NCBI RefSeq assembly: GCF_000006405.1
Contig: NW_003208655.1
Location: forward strand, 1 to 64,000
Direction of reading: 5' to 3'
Length of the DNA stretch: 64,000 nt
DNA from: Perkinsus marinus ATCC 50983
Taxonomy: Eukaryota > Perkinsozoa > Perkinsida > Perkinsidae
In this document: one piece after another, positions 53,946 through 64,000 of the stretch
Layout: each line of letters opens with the position of its first letter
Numbering within the stretch: the first letter of the stretch is position 1
Position numbers and translations under genes: made by a program
Notes under the pieces: model-generated
Seen by the model: only the letters and a program-made list of their open reading frames with translations
Databases searched by the model: none
What the model was told of the DNA's origin: nothing

Positions 53946-56575
53946 GTGCTCAGCGGATGACTAATGTGATGCAACAATTACTCGCAACCAGGACAGATAT
54001 GACGACGACGACGACCACAGGCAATCCTAGTTCTCTATAATGCAGGTAGGTGTACCACACTGTCAAGGAGTAATCAAAAATCGGCCTCCAACTGACAGTG
54101 GTAAACTGTGATCAATATAAGCTGCTTGTGGCGAGCTTAGTAGAAATATGTCTTTGCCGCGACTGAATATACACAGGAGGATCTGAAGGGGACTACTGGT
54201 TGAAGGGAATTGCGAAGAACGCAGAGCCTACCTCAGCTGGTTCTGCGACCGTTGTTCGTAACATAAACGAATTATACATTTCGAAAGAGCACCAATAAAG
54301 GACTGTTTCGACGGACCAGTAGGTTGTTGATGTTGTGACTGCGTAAATATTGACAAGTTACTTCGACTAGGTAGTAGCGACAATAATGATAATCATACAT
54401 ATAATAGAAACGGTAGTGCTCATGAAAATGTCACGACATACAAGCTACTTCGGAAAATACTAAGGCCACAGGACGAGCCAAGTTTAGTTCAGTCGATGAT
54501 GCTGCGATTGGGCACCTGACCACGGACAAATGCAAGTGATGGTCATGATGCTGGGGGCGAAATGTACAATGGCAAGGGTGATACTAGACAGGGGAGAAGC
54601 CTTATAAGTCGTATTAGATGAAATGGGAATAGCAATATCGAACCTCAGTTCACTGCATTCATGGGCAATGGACGCCGACGAGCGATTCTAGAGCTGTGAA
54701 TGTATGTTGAGCGTCGCGCTTATGCTACTTAGTTCAAAGAAGACATAATTAACTACACCACAAGGTTGTCGTGAAAAAGATCTCATATACCCACGTAGTA
54801 ATACACAGGATAAGACGCATCAGGTCGAAAACGTAGAAAAATAAAGCCAAGGCTTATGCAGAGAAGTATCCCAGTGACACAGTATGAGCCTCAATGAGAA
54901 GGAATGGGCCAACAGCGTACAAAAGCGCATCAAAACGCAGGGGATGTGAGTTAATGGTGAAAAACGAATGATAATCACCGAGGATGTGTGTACAAGGTGA
55001 ACAGTGGCGAGGCAATGAACTCGGATAGACAAAACTTCACAGGGTGGGTGAATGCGATACACGATCGAGATATTTGGGTGGCTCCTCCTACTTGGATGAG
55101 TTGTTCACCACCAAGTCGCCACGTAATCGGTAACTCTATGGTCATCCTCGACGGAATCCAACAAGTGATACAAAGCGAGGAGATCGTTACTTGATGCTGA
55201 TGTTGATGTCAAACTTGTAGCACTACGAACAGTAGACAATATTGACCTGAGATGATTGGAGGAATCACAAAGAAACTTCGATAGAAATGACGACTTACTT
55301 GTCCGAGCCAACTGTACGTGCCGATCTTCCCTCTGGCTGAGCCGACGGCCAGCTACGCATGCGATGAAGGTGCTAAGAAGTGAGCATCATATGCAGCAGC
55401 ATAGTGGTTTAACACACTTCCTCCACTTTAGGGATGCGCCTCAGCATTCCCGACACGGGTTTACCGCTATCGGGTTGCTTTCCGTAGCAAAATTGAGATA
55501 TGGTACCGGCTCTAGCACTAGAGGATGGCGAATGACCGGGAGCCCTAGAAACACTGACGACGGGTGCCATCACCGAGCCCGCCATCAAAAGGAACCAAGT
55601 TGGCACTCCTATCAAAATGAGGTTAACAAACCACATGGACATGTGCATGCACGAGACTTGCGCACAGATGGGCGCGCGCAGTTGTACCGTCAAGCAGCGC
55701 GACGCTCTCGCTCGCCTGCAATCGATCAGCTATTGCTGAGTTACTTCACAAGGTTAATGGTACTCAAACAATTCTCGAATTTCTCATGATAAACTTGTTA
55801 GATGATTGAATCACTGTATTGCCTAAATGGCTGATATGATGACCAAATTTGTTGCCTTCCTACCGAAAGCCATTGGCTTGGGGACTTAACAAAACTTATA
55901 TGCTTAACTGATCTTGATTGTACTCAATAGGCGAGATAACCACTGTGACAGGTGTAGGCATGCTTGTTGCAGTCACACTTCCCGCCTAGAGTGATTACTA
56001 GGCCGTTGCCTGCATCGCCGCTCGGGGGTGTGGTTGGTGTATCTTCTTGGTTCGACAACTCAATCACACAGCAGTGGTCTTGTGTAGTACTTGATGTCGT
56101 TCATCCAGTCGTCGATTCGGTTTCCTTGAAGCTACACATTTTCGATAGTCATTGAATGTGTGGGGAGTAGCATGATGATGATACTCTTGAAGTTTTAGGG
56201 TTGGGATCGATTAGACTGTCATTTAACATAAACAGGAGTCGAGGTGCTGTGCTGTTAGAAGCACTAGTGAGGTCGTATGGTACCAGCCCAATGTTTTACA
56301 GCTGCTTGGCTCTAGCTGTAGATTCTGATGAAGGAATACCCAAACAGAGAGTTATCCGACTTCGAAATTAGCTACTTAGGTTGTGAGATGATGAATGATG
56401 GACTTACTACGTTGCAAATGATCTGCGATGCAAAAGGTTCGACTGCATCAAAGTTCGATCTCTCCGAATTGCGGTACTCCACGAGCGGGTCAACGAGGAC
56501 GAGAATGGCCTTAAGACTAAAGGTTGAAGTACAGTACGTGTACGGGAGATAGAGAAATACAAGTAGCAGATCGGT
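53946..56575. other. Long region without a supported gene
   Basis: About 2.6 kb, AT-richer than its neighbours. A 177-codon plus frame at 55256-55789 and an overlapping minus frame (55409-55693, with a hydrophobic MWFVNLILIGVPTWFLLMAG) cannot both be real. The minus one could be a membrane-protein exon but lacks chainable neighbours. Confidence 0.4.
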
Positions 56576-56701
56576 GACTTGGTCGAACGAATCAAGATAG
56601 CTGAGGAGTGCTGATACATACCTAAGATTCAGGTCCATGACTTGGTCGAACGAATCAAGATAGCTGAGGAGTGCTGATACATACGTATGATTCATGACAC
56701 T
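56576..56701. repeat. 63-bp tandem duplication
   Basis: GACTTGGTCGAACGAATCAA and about 26 further bases recur at 56576 and 56639. Intergenic, just upstream of the cofactor sulfurase gene. Confidence 0.85.
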
Positions 56702-56775
56702 TTCCAGAATGGACTCGCTTCCCTCAGTGGTGGAGTTGGGTTAATAATGAGTTGCATCAGGGTCCATCAGCTGTA

Positions 56776-59126
56776 ATGTCTACTGAACTCACCACTAAGC
56801 CGCATGGTTATCATCCTATTCTGTCAACCGCTTATCAACTGTGGCCCTTCCTCATCAAAAATAGAGAGTTCTCTCAGAAAGCCTCAAGGGTGTTACGTAG
56901 TGACCAGCTACCACGGCTATTGATGGCTTCTCCCATGCATTATCTCGATTGGGGAGGCGGGGCTCCATTGAGTGTTGAGTGTGCTGAGGCTATGGCCCTG
57001 CGTATGTGTGACCCAAGGCCGCTACTAAATCCTCATACGGGCTTCGGAGAGTCACCAGTGATAGTGCAAAATATGAGGCGACTTGTACTAGAGTTCTTTG
57101 GAGCTTCCCAAGACTCTCATATTCTTATTTGGACGAGCGGAGCGACGCAATCATTGCATATAGTTGGGGAGCATTTCCTCCTTAATGAGACCTCAGCATT
57201 GGTCTACTCTCTCGAGTCTCACACATCAGTACTGGGCCTCCGCACCATAGCCAAAGGACCTGTTGGTGTGGCTAGTATTGAGAACTCCCTGGACATTCAG
57301 TGGTTCCGTGGGCATCCACCCGACCCCATCTATCACGGGCTTTACGTCCTCACAGGGGAGTGTAACTTGTCTGGTGCCCAGCTGGAGGACCTGCCTGCTA
57401 CCGTACGTCGGTTGAGGCAAGCAGGATATACAGTGATGCTTGATGCAGCTAAACTAGCATGTACACCAGGTGGCCTCAACTTGGCAGAGGTAGAAGCTGA
57501 TTTCGTGGCGGTTTCTCTCTACAAGATCTTTGGAGCCCCAACGGGCCTAGGGGCCTTGATCGTGAGGGTGGGCTCAATTTCCAAGTTGACTTCATCGTTT
57601 GCCACGGGACTGAGTTATTTCGGCGGTGGTAGTGTCGATGCCGTTTCTGCAAATTCTGGTTTTTGCATCAGAAGTGTCAACATAGTCAAAGCGCTAGAAC
57701 GGGGCTCTATCAATTGGTTGGCCATCACTCAGCAACTGCCCGCTGCTCTGGCCACCTTCCCAAAGAGGAGGAGTTGGCCTTTCCTTTCCCGGCATGTGGG
57801 GGCTCTTATAGAGTTGCTCTACAGCGAGCTGAAGAGCTCTTACCATGCCAATGGAACTCCACTGTGCCGCGTTATAGCGGGCAACCATGGCACTACGCCT
57901 CGGCGGCAAGGACCGACTCTTGCTGCTGTCTATCAGTGGCTGGATGGAAGCCCTATACCATTCGACTTGGTACAGCGTTCAGCTCATGCCCGAGGCCTCT
58001 TGGTCAGGGCGGGTTGCTGTTGCAATGTTGGAGCTTGTCAACGATGGCTACACCTCACTGATGCTGATATTAAGAGGAACTACGAATCTGGCCGTATATG
58101 TGGTGGCGTTGACGATCCAGCGCCGAGTGGTTTCGTTAGAGTCGGCCTTGGTTACATGAGCACTACGTCCGACGTCTATGCTTGGGTCACATTTGTTAGA
58201 GAGACCTTCCTGGACAAGACCTCGTTATGTGTGGAGTCACCGAAATTGGTAAATGGAGTGGTATCAGATAGTGGTGTTGAAACTGCAACAGTGTGCAGCA
58301 TATCGGTGTACCCTCTCAAGGGTGCCGCGGCGCTTGTTGATGCCAGCGGTAGTCCTATAACAAGATGGGGTCTGTCCTGTCTGCACGGTGGCCTGTTGCT
58401 CGATAGACAATTCGTCCCTCTAGATCCGGACGGTAGGGTTATACACAGCAAGAGCAGCAAATACGGTCCCAAATTGAGGGCAATCGCCACAGTGCTGGAC
58501 CCATCAAGAAAGTGTCTATGGCTTCGACTGGATGCCGAGCTAGGTCCACTGTTGGCCCCTCTCACATCCTTGTGTCAGTGGGAGCTAGGGGAAAACCTGC
58601 TCTCGTATCAGGGTCTCGTCGTTGGGACCAGTCAGGCGATCTCACTAGCAGAGTTCTCTCAGCGTGCCCTCGGCCCTGGATGTACCATATGCCCAGCTGA
58701 GGGAGTCGGCTCTAAAGACATGCTAATAGTGTCGAAGTCGTCGTTGGAGGCCGCGGCCTTCAAGACCAACACTGTGATGGAGCCTGTTATATTCCGCGCC
58801 AACCTTATCATCGAGGGTATACCTGCTCACCGGGAGTATAGCTGGTCAGATTGTTACCTGTCTTGTTCAGCTGGGGAAGTGCCACTCGTGGTACAGCGCC
58901 ATTGCGTTCGATGTAGTATGACTTCAGCCGCCGCTTCGGACGCTACTACTGCCTCGTGGTTTCAGGCATGGCGATAGGACGATCAGCCCTCACTGCACTG
59001 GCCTCTACTACAGAGGATGTTAAAGGCCCAGTGATGGGTATTGTAGTCAAGGCCGTTCAAGGTGGCCCCTCTGGTGTAGTGGAAATATCAGTTGGTGACA
59101 CCATCTGTGCCCGTTGTCACACATAG
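56776..59126 (+). CDS. Molybdenum cofactor sulfurase (NifS-like plus MOSC fusion), two exons
   Basis: First ATG in frame at 56776 (MSTELTTKPHGYH). Exon 1 runs to 58915. A 50-nt intron (58916-58965) joins in phase to exon 2, ending at 59126, giving 766 residues. N-terminal PLP-dependent cysteine desulfurase domain: LDWGGGAPLS, NPHTGFGES, WTSGATQSLHIV, ESHTSVLG, MLDAAKLACTPG and the Schiff-base lysine in SLYKIFGAPTGLGAL (about residue 250). RAGCCCNVGACQ carries the persulfide-type cysteines. The C-terminal MOSC domain begins near SISVYPLKGA and includes GLLLDRQF, then FRANLIIEG and CVRCS; exon 2 supplies the rest (GVVEISVGDTICARCHT). The enzyme sulfurates the Mo cofactor of xanthine dehydrogenase/aldehyde oxidase-type enzymes. 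Without splicing, exon 1 would read into a premature stop. Confidence 0.93.
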
Positions 59127-59560
59127 TGAATTCATTCATTGTTTTTTTTTCAACAACTCAGCGCCTCTGCTACTGTCGACTTCTAAAGGGACGGTGAAAT
59201 TGAAGTTGGTTTCACTTATATCAATGACATTGAATCGGAGCACCTCCGTCCATCAGGATTCAGTACTAAAGAGAGGCTAGATATATACATGCACTCCAAC
59301 ATCTCCAATGGGAGCTACCTGTAGGGCTTTCTTTGCCTTTTTTGAACCCCCATCCCGTGTAGTGTCCGGCTGGAGCCGTTTAGTTTCAAGAGAATTTCCG
59401 AATTCGTGTTACGTTCGTAGTCGTTTATAGTTTTAAAATACTATTATTTCAAGATCGTATTTACATAGCTTTACGATCGTTAGCAACTTTGTGTTTCACT
59501 CAGACCGGATGAGGACGTCGAATATCCACCGTAGCGGTATGGTTCATAGAGGTACTGATG
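59127..59560. other. Intergenic region
   Basis: 3' flank of the sulfurase gene. No supported gene. Confidence 0.4.
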
Positions 59561-60004
59561 TCAGCCAACATACAAGGAAGCATTCACCTGAATCCGGGAT
59601 AGGGTTGGGATGGACGCCAGGGAGAGGAAAGTAAGAATGCTGGCTGGGACAGGAGTAGACGTGGAATGGGTTACGGTTGCGGCGCTGGGAGGGATCTTGA
59701 GTTCTCTTGCGATGAAAATTAGTTGCCAACCTGTGAAAGTCTCAACATGGGCAATACTATAGCCTTCATCTGAGGACAATCCTGTGGAGCCGTGGTAGAA
59801 GATGGGACGTTGGTATCGGTGGAGTTGAGTCATTATTCGTCTCTTATACAATCCTGTCGCAGTTGGGAGATGTTTGTTGGGAAGTGTGATGGCCACCATT
59901 AGGCTGCCCTTAGTGGAGGTGAACGGTGGGGTCTTGAATAATGGCAGGTTGGCAATCGAAGTGGAGGCATGGCAATGGGAAATGCTGATTGTTGCTGTTG
60001 TCAT
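59561..60004 (-). CDS. Possible hypothetical protein (147 residues)
   Basis: ATG at 60004 (MTTATISISHCHASTSIANL) with a long open frame. Ser/Thr-rich, with one moderately hydrophobic C-terminal stretch (PASILTFLSLASIPTL). No known motif; could be chance. Confidence 0.3.
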   Translation of the reverse strand: MTTATISISHCHASTSIANLPLFKTPPFTSTKGSLMVAITLPNKHLPTATGLYKRRIMTQLHRYQRPIFYHGSTGLSSDEGYSIAHVETFTGWQLIFIARELKIPPSAATVTHSTSTPVPASILTFLSLASIPTLSRIQVNASLYVG

Positions 60005-60112
60005 AGGACTACGTTAAACAGGGTCTCTTAAGCTCATCTAGACTACCCCATGTCCAGTTACAAGTGTTGTTGACTATGGCATACTCGGGTGAGGCGATGA
60101 TATTGGAATACT

Positions 60113-61045
60113 ATGAGGTCCTTGCTAGAGCTGTGCTGCAGTTTTATCTCACTCTCCATGGTCGTTTACGTGACTTTTCATCGATATCATGCATCGTGTC
60201 GTCGGAGGTAGCTGCCTAGTTTATACCCGGCCTTCCTGTTTCGTTGCTTGTGCTAATCCCGTCAGTGACTGCTGGAGGGTAGTGTGAATAGCCGGAGGAA
60301 GCCAGAGAGTTGAGATAGTTATTTTCTCTCAATCAATCACGATTGTTTGCAGACGACAGATCTGTGTGGGAATTCGATATTGAGTTCGGACTATTCGGAA
60401 TATTTTGTGGTCGTGCCGGTAGCATAAAATTACCGCGCGCCTTGATGCGTAACTACTGGGAAACTAACGATTGGGTTTACAAGTTGTATTCTGTATGGGA
60501 TGTGGCCAATCGTCTAGGAAGCATACTACTACTACGACCACTCGGAGGGACCCAAAAAGTGGAGTGATTGAACTCAACGAAGGGGGGCCTAGTAACGGTG
60601 GCAAAGTGGAGGTCATGCTAAGTCGTCGAGGCTGAAGCAGAGACCTCATTAGTCTTATTTCAGGTGAGCAAAGACACGCTAGGAACGACATACCAGCGTG
60701 CTGCTGTAGATGGTCAGGCCTCTAGGAGCACACCGGGTAATAGGAGACTCTCTGTTGGCAGTCGTCGAGTTATAGACCCGAACACTAAGTGTGCTACCGG
60801 AAGAAAGAAAGACGATGAAGTTGGTCCTGTAATACAGGAGTCCGGCTCAGCTGCTACTACCTCAATAGTAATGTGTTGTATTATGGCCTCCAGTCCTGCA
60901 GTGTCTACAGGTGGACCTGTCTAGGATAGCACCGAAGACCCCAGTGTATGTTGATAGTGATGGGGATATCGCTCATGGGTTTATGACGGAGGATCCCCAC
61001 ACAGGAACTATGCAGGATGATGGTGAGAGAGTAGCGTTATCGTGA
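60113..61045 (+). CDS. Unrecognised multi-exon gene, possibly membrane or secreted
   Basis: A hydrophobic possible first exon begins at 60113 (MRSLLELCCSFISLSMVVYV), but its splice to the next exon is not phase-proven. From the acceptor TTTGCAG at 60353 the chain is clear: RSVWEFDIEFGLFGIF and RNYWETNDWVYK. A short intron follows (ending CGTCTAG), then a Thr run and RRDPKSGVIELNEGG. An intron ending TTTCAG leads to DTLGTTYQRAAVDG and RKKDDEVGPVIQESG. A last exon carries APKTPVYVDSDGDIAHGF with stop at 61045. No family recognised. It lies upstream of and on the same strand as the spastin-like gene. Confidence 0.45.
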
Positions 61046-61298
61046 GTGGTGATGAAACAACGTTGTAACTATTGAGGGGAATCTATTATCGATTCGATCC
61101 AGACTGTTAATCAACGAGTTACATGCTACATGTGAACATATCACTCATCGGTATCAGCCGTATGCGAGACTTCATTATCACGAAGGACTCCTTCGGAAGG
61201 AGTGTATTCCCATAAACGATTACTGCAGTCTGTGCTATGACGATGTACAGGCATGTCCGGTCTCCAGCGACTCGATCGTTCACATACCTCTGGGTTTA

Positions 61299-63421
61299 AT
61301 GCGGAGAGTGCTTACTAGCCGACAGGGAGTGACGCTGATGGGAGGCCACGTTGAAGCGCTGATCGCGAATTACATGGATAATTATAGAGCGTTCGTTGCC
61401 TCTATTGGAACTTGTTGCGTTATGACGGTTTATCGTCAATACCAGCGAAGTAGGGATGTTGACAACGTTGTTCCGCTGGATGATGACTTCATGCGAACGC
61501 CGAAGTAATGACGATCAACTTGTCGTGATTTCTCTCCCAGTGATTCTTAATTGCTGTTTTTTTGACAACGCCAGGAAGTCGGGGTAGTTCGAAGAGTGAG
61601 GCTCGGGTCCATCTGTTGAAGTTCATAGAGGCGGGAGAGGCAGCTAAAGCCTTGGAAAAGGACGGCCGTGATTTGGAAGCAATACGACAGTACTAACACG
61701 GGACGGGAAGTCACTGTGTTAGTGGTCGTCGAATGACGGGGATAGCCGTATGGATGATCGTCGTTTTCTCATAAGGTACGAGTACGCCATAAATCTGTCG
61801 GGGGAGGTGTCTAATGCTGACGTGGAAGAAGTTTGTTTTACGTTTTCTCGTCGCGTTGAGGAGCTCCGACGAAAGATAGCAGCGAAGGTCGTATCCGCTC
61901 TTGTGAGCTGGAAGAGGATGGTGTCGTCGTCGTCTCCTTCAGAACCATACGTCTGTCACTAACCCTACGAGGCCACGAATGGTCATCAGAGCAGCTGGAG
62001 GAGGAGGAGGGCCCCGACGGAGGATTGCAGGGGGGCCGAGCTCGTCGGAAGGAGCTGTCAAGGTGATGGTTATCTACGCCCTCTGGTCTCGACGGAAGCG
62101 GTGATTCCCGCTCAACTTCCTCCCTATTGCGACATTCATGACCTTTCGTCAGGCCGGCACTACAGAAGGCCCTGCTGCATCTCGTGAGGGTGCAATAGAT
62201 TCCCTGATGGTATCAGTGAGTGGAGTGAAGTGGGATGACATAGTAGGCTTAGAGGAGCCGAAGAGGCACCTTATGGAGATGATCATCATGCCTAGTCTCA
62301 ACCCTACGGTGAGCCCTTCTGAGGAACTGCTCGTCGGTGGCCCCTTTGAAGGTTTCTATGAGTCGTTGGTTGTGTTTGTTAGCTCTTCACCGGCCTCCGA
62401 GCGCCTCCACTGGGCCTCCTCCTCTTTGGGCCGCCAGGTAACGGCAAGACCTACTTGGCGAAGGCAGTGGCCAGTCAGTGCAAAGATGCCGCCTTCTTCA
62501 GCGTTAGCGTGAGTTCCCTCGTCACTAGGCGTCTTGTTCGTGGATGTTGTGTTAGGCATCGGCCTTAACCTCCCGATGGCATGGTGAAGACGAGAAGATG
62601 GTCCGAGACCTCTTTACGGTAGCGAGGGCTCGTGCACCGAGTGTAATATTCATGGATGAGGTCGACTCGATACTGGGCAAACGTGGTAGTGGTAAAAGGA
62701 GTGGTAGAGTCCCATCGTGGTATTAGGCGGTAATGACCACGAGGCGACACGCCGGCTGAAGACGGAGATGCTGGTAGCGGGGGCGCCTATCTTGACCTTG
62801 TGAAATTCGTGGTGACATCAGATTCAACTTGATGGTATACACCAGGACGCTGAGAAGGGCAGAGTAGTGGTATTGGCTGCGACTAACCGTCCAATGGATT
62901 TGGACGAAGCGGTTCTGCGGCGGTTTCCTAAGCGTATATATGTGCCTCTGCCGGAGCCAGACACCCGAGCTGCAGTAATTACAGTCATCCTTGAGAGTGG
63001 CTTGGATCTTTGTTTCTCCTCGTAGACCATTACGAAGCTTGTCAAAGACGTTCGTAATAATAAAATAACCAAAGGGGATATTCAGAGTAATTTACTCCCC
63101 ACCGTGAGTTAGGAGGAGTTGGTCTCCTGTCAGAAATCGTAGCTGCTACTGAAAACTACAGCCATTCGGATCTCAATCAGCTGTGTCGGGAAGCTGCTAT
63201 GTCTAGCATGAGGAGCTTGAATATGGATAAGGTCTGCTACTGACGATTGTCATCCCGTGGGTGGAGACGTATCCCTCCAGATGCGGACGATGAAGCCAGA
63301 GGATCTCCCCCCATTGAAGTACGAGCATTTCGTCGAGGCTCTGAAGGTCATTCGACCGTCTAGCACTGGGGAGAACGTAGCTGCATTGGTTGAGTGGAAT
63401 CGGCAGCATGGTATGGTTTGA
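61299..63421 (+). CDS. Spastin-like AAA ATPase (meiotic clade), multi-exon
   Basis: Start at 61299 ([10 protein letters not shown]). Next are a mildly hydrophobic stretch ([14 protein letters not shown]), a MIT-like helical region ([33 protein letters not shown]) and a helical exon ([19 protein letters not shown]). The AAA domain starts [20 protein letters not shown], with [26 protein letters not shown] (Walker A), [29 protein letters not shown] (Walker B) and [13 protein letters not shown] split by an intron. After that come [20 protein letters not shown] (sensor 1 and arginine fingers), [15 protein letters not shown] and the C-terminal VIRPSS...EWNRQHG. This order matches spastin, a hexameric microtubule-severing enzyme. 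Introns are 30-50 nt. The MIT-to-AAA linker exons are not fully resolved. Confidence 0.88.
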
Positions 63422-63545
63422 GAGGCTTTCTAATATTCACTTGTGTGGACTATTGTGTATTCTTTCCTGTGTGATATTGGTTGTGTTGAGAGGATTAGAG
63501 GAAGATAGTTAACGAGCTTAGGCCGTGGTCTCCTACACGCCGAGG

Positions 63546-63984
63546 ATGACGCTCACATTGTTATTCAAAACTGATTATATCAGGTCGTACCACTCAATAA
63601 TGAGTGGCTTTCTTATGCGACTCGGCAGTCCATACTATCTAGCCCGAGTAGCGCTCCTAGGTGTTTATGTAGCTGTCCGTATTCTCTGCAACGATGCATT
63701 CAGCGAGGCTATTGACGAAACGTAAGCTTACTGATACTATTTACAACCGTTCATCGAGATGATGTTTTCAGAACAGGGACCAATAAAGAAGTGATATTGC
63801 TTCTATTGACCGCTTTAATAGCCATGAATAGAGTTTCCAAGAGACCAGTGTTAGAACTCAAGGTAGGGTGACCTCTCACCACCGGTTAACCTTTCAACCA
63901 CAGGTCGCTACCTTCCTCACATTAGCCCTGTCTTACTGTGCGGTGACACTCTACTTTGTTAGTACCCGCCTGTGTGCATGGTAA
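63546..63984 (+). CDS. Small multi-pass membrane protein, three exons
   Basis: ATG at 63546 (MTLTLLFKTDYIRSYHSIMS). Hydrophobic segments: YYLARVALLGVYVAVRILC, EVILLLLTALIAMN and VATFLTLALSYCAVTLYFV, ending RLCAW at 63984. Two short introns (one ending TTTTCAG at about 63771, one ending CACAG at about 63903) join in phase. Three predicted helices, about 125 residues. No family recognised. Complete within the window. Confidence 0.55.
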
Positions 63985-64000
63985 CTTGGTCGATTAGGAT

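Noticed and set aside
55256-55789. 177-codon plus-strand gene
   Set aside because: Arg/His/Ser-rich composition without motif, overlapping an equally open minus frame; no splice partners found.

Overview
This window looks like nuclear DNA of a compact eukaryotic (protist) genome. Genes lie on both strands and are often interrupted by GT-AG introns of only about 35-80 nt. The three full tRNA genes carry a serine-type long variable arm and no encoded CCA. Several gene families (a TIR-like multi-pass membrane protein, a PKG-like kinase, a PEX12 peroxin, DAG-lipase-like enzymes) suit an alveolate. A Perkinsus-like organism is my best guess, but this is inference from style and families, not a match. 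Most exon chains below were worked out by reading splice sites by eye.

Layout. (1) 1-11.3 kb: a recent tandem duplication with a 6,761-bp offset. Each unit carries a long secreted Cys-rich/mucin-like gene and a short paralogue with the same four six-cysteine modules. (2) 12-21.6 kb: a PKG-like kinase (-), an unrecognised multi-exon gene (+), and two histidine-rich secreted or membrane proteins (-). (3) 22-28.7 kb: three tandem SCCPDH-like oxidoreductases (+); the first appears frameshifted. (4) 29.9-36.5 kb, all on the minus strand: a METTL13-like methyltransferase, another His-rich single-pass membrane protein, a 67-residue protein, a TIR-like membrane protein and a beta-rich hypothetical. 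(5) 38.5-39.4 kb: two tRNA-Ser genes. (6) 39.5-51.5 kb: PEX12 (-) and two class 3 lipases (+), split by a 7.3-kb Ngaro-like tyrosine-recombinase retrotransposon (-) with intact gag, RT-RNaseH and YR genes and identical split direct repeats. (7) 51.6-64 kb: a third tRNA-Ser, an unrecognised multi-exon gene (-), a molybdenum cofactor sulfurase (+), an unrecognised gene, a spastin-like AAA ATPase and a small membrane protein (+).

The most striking event is the retrotransposon insertion. It sits exactly at the start codon of the first lipase and keeps the ATG because its 4-bp core is ATGA. Before insertion, PEX12 and this lipase would have been divergent genes with their start codons about 300 bp apart. 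The most novel protein family is the secreted Cys-rich/mucin family of the duplicated block, whose decapeptide repeat number differs between copies. Recurrent tRNA-like B-box sequences in introns and intergenic DNA suggest a tRNA-derived short retroposon family.
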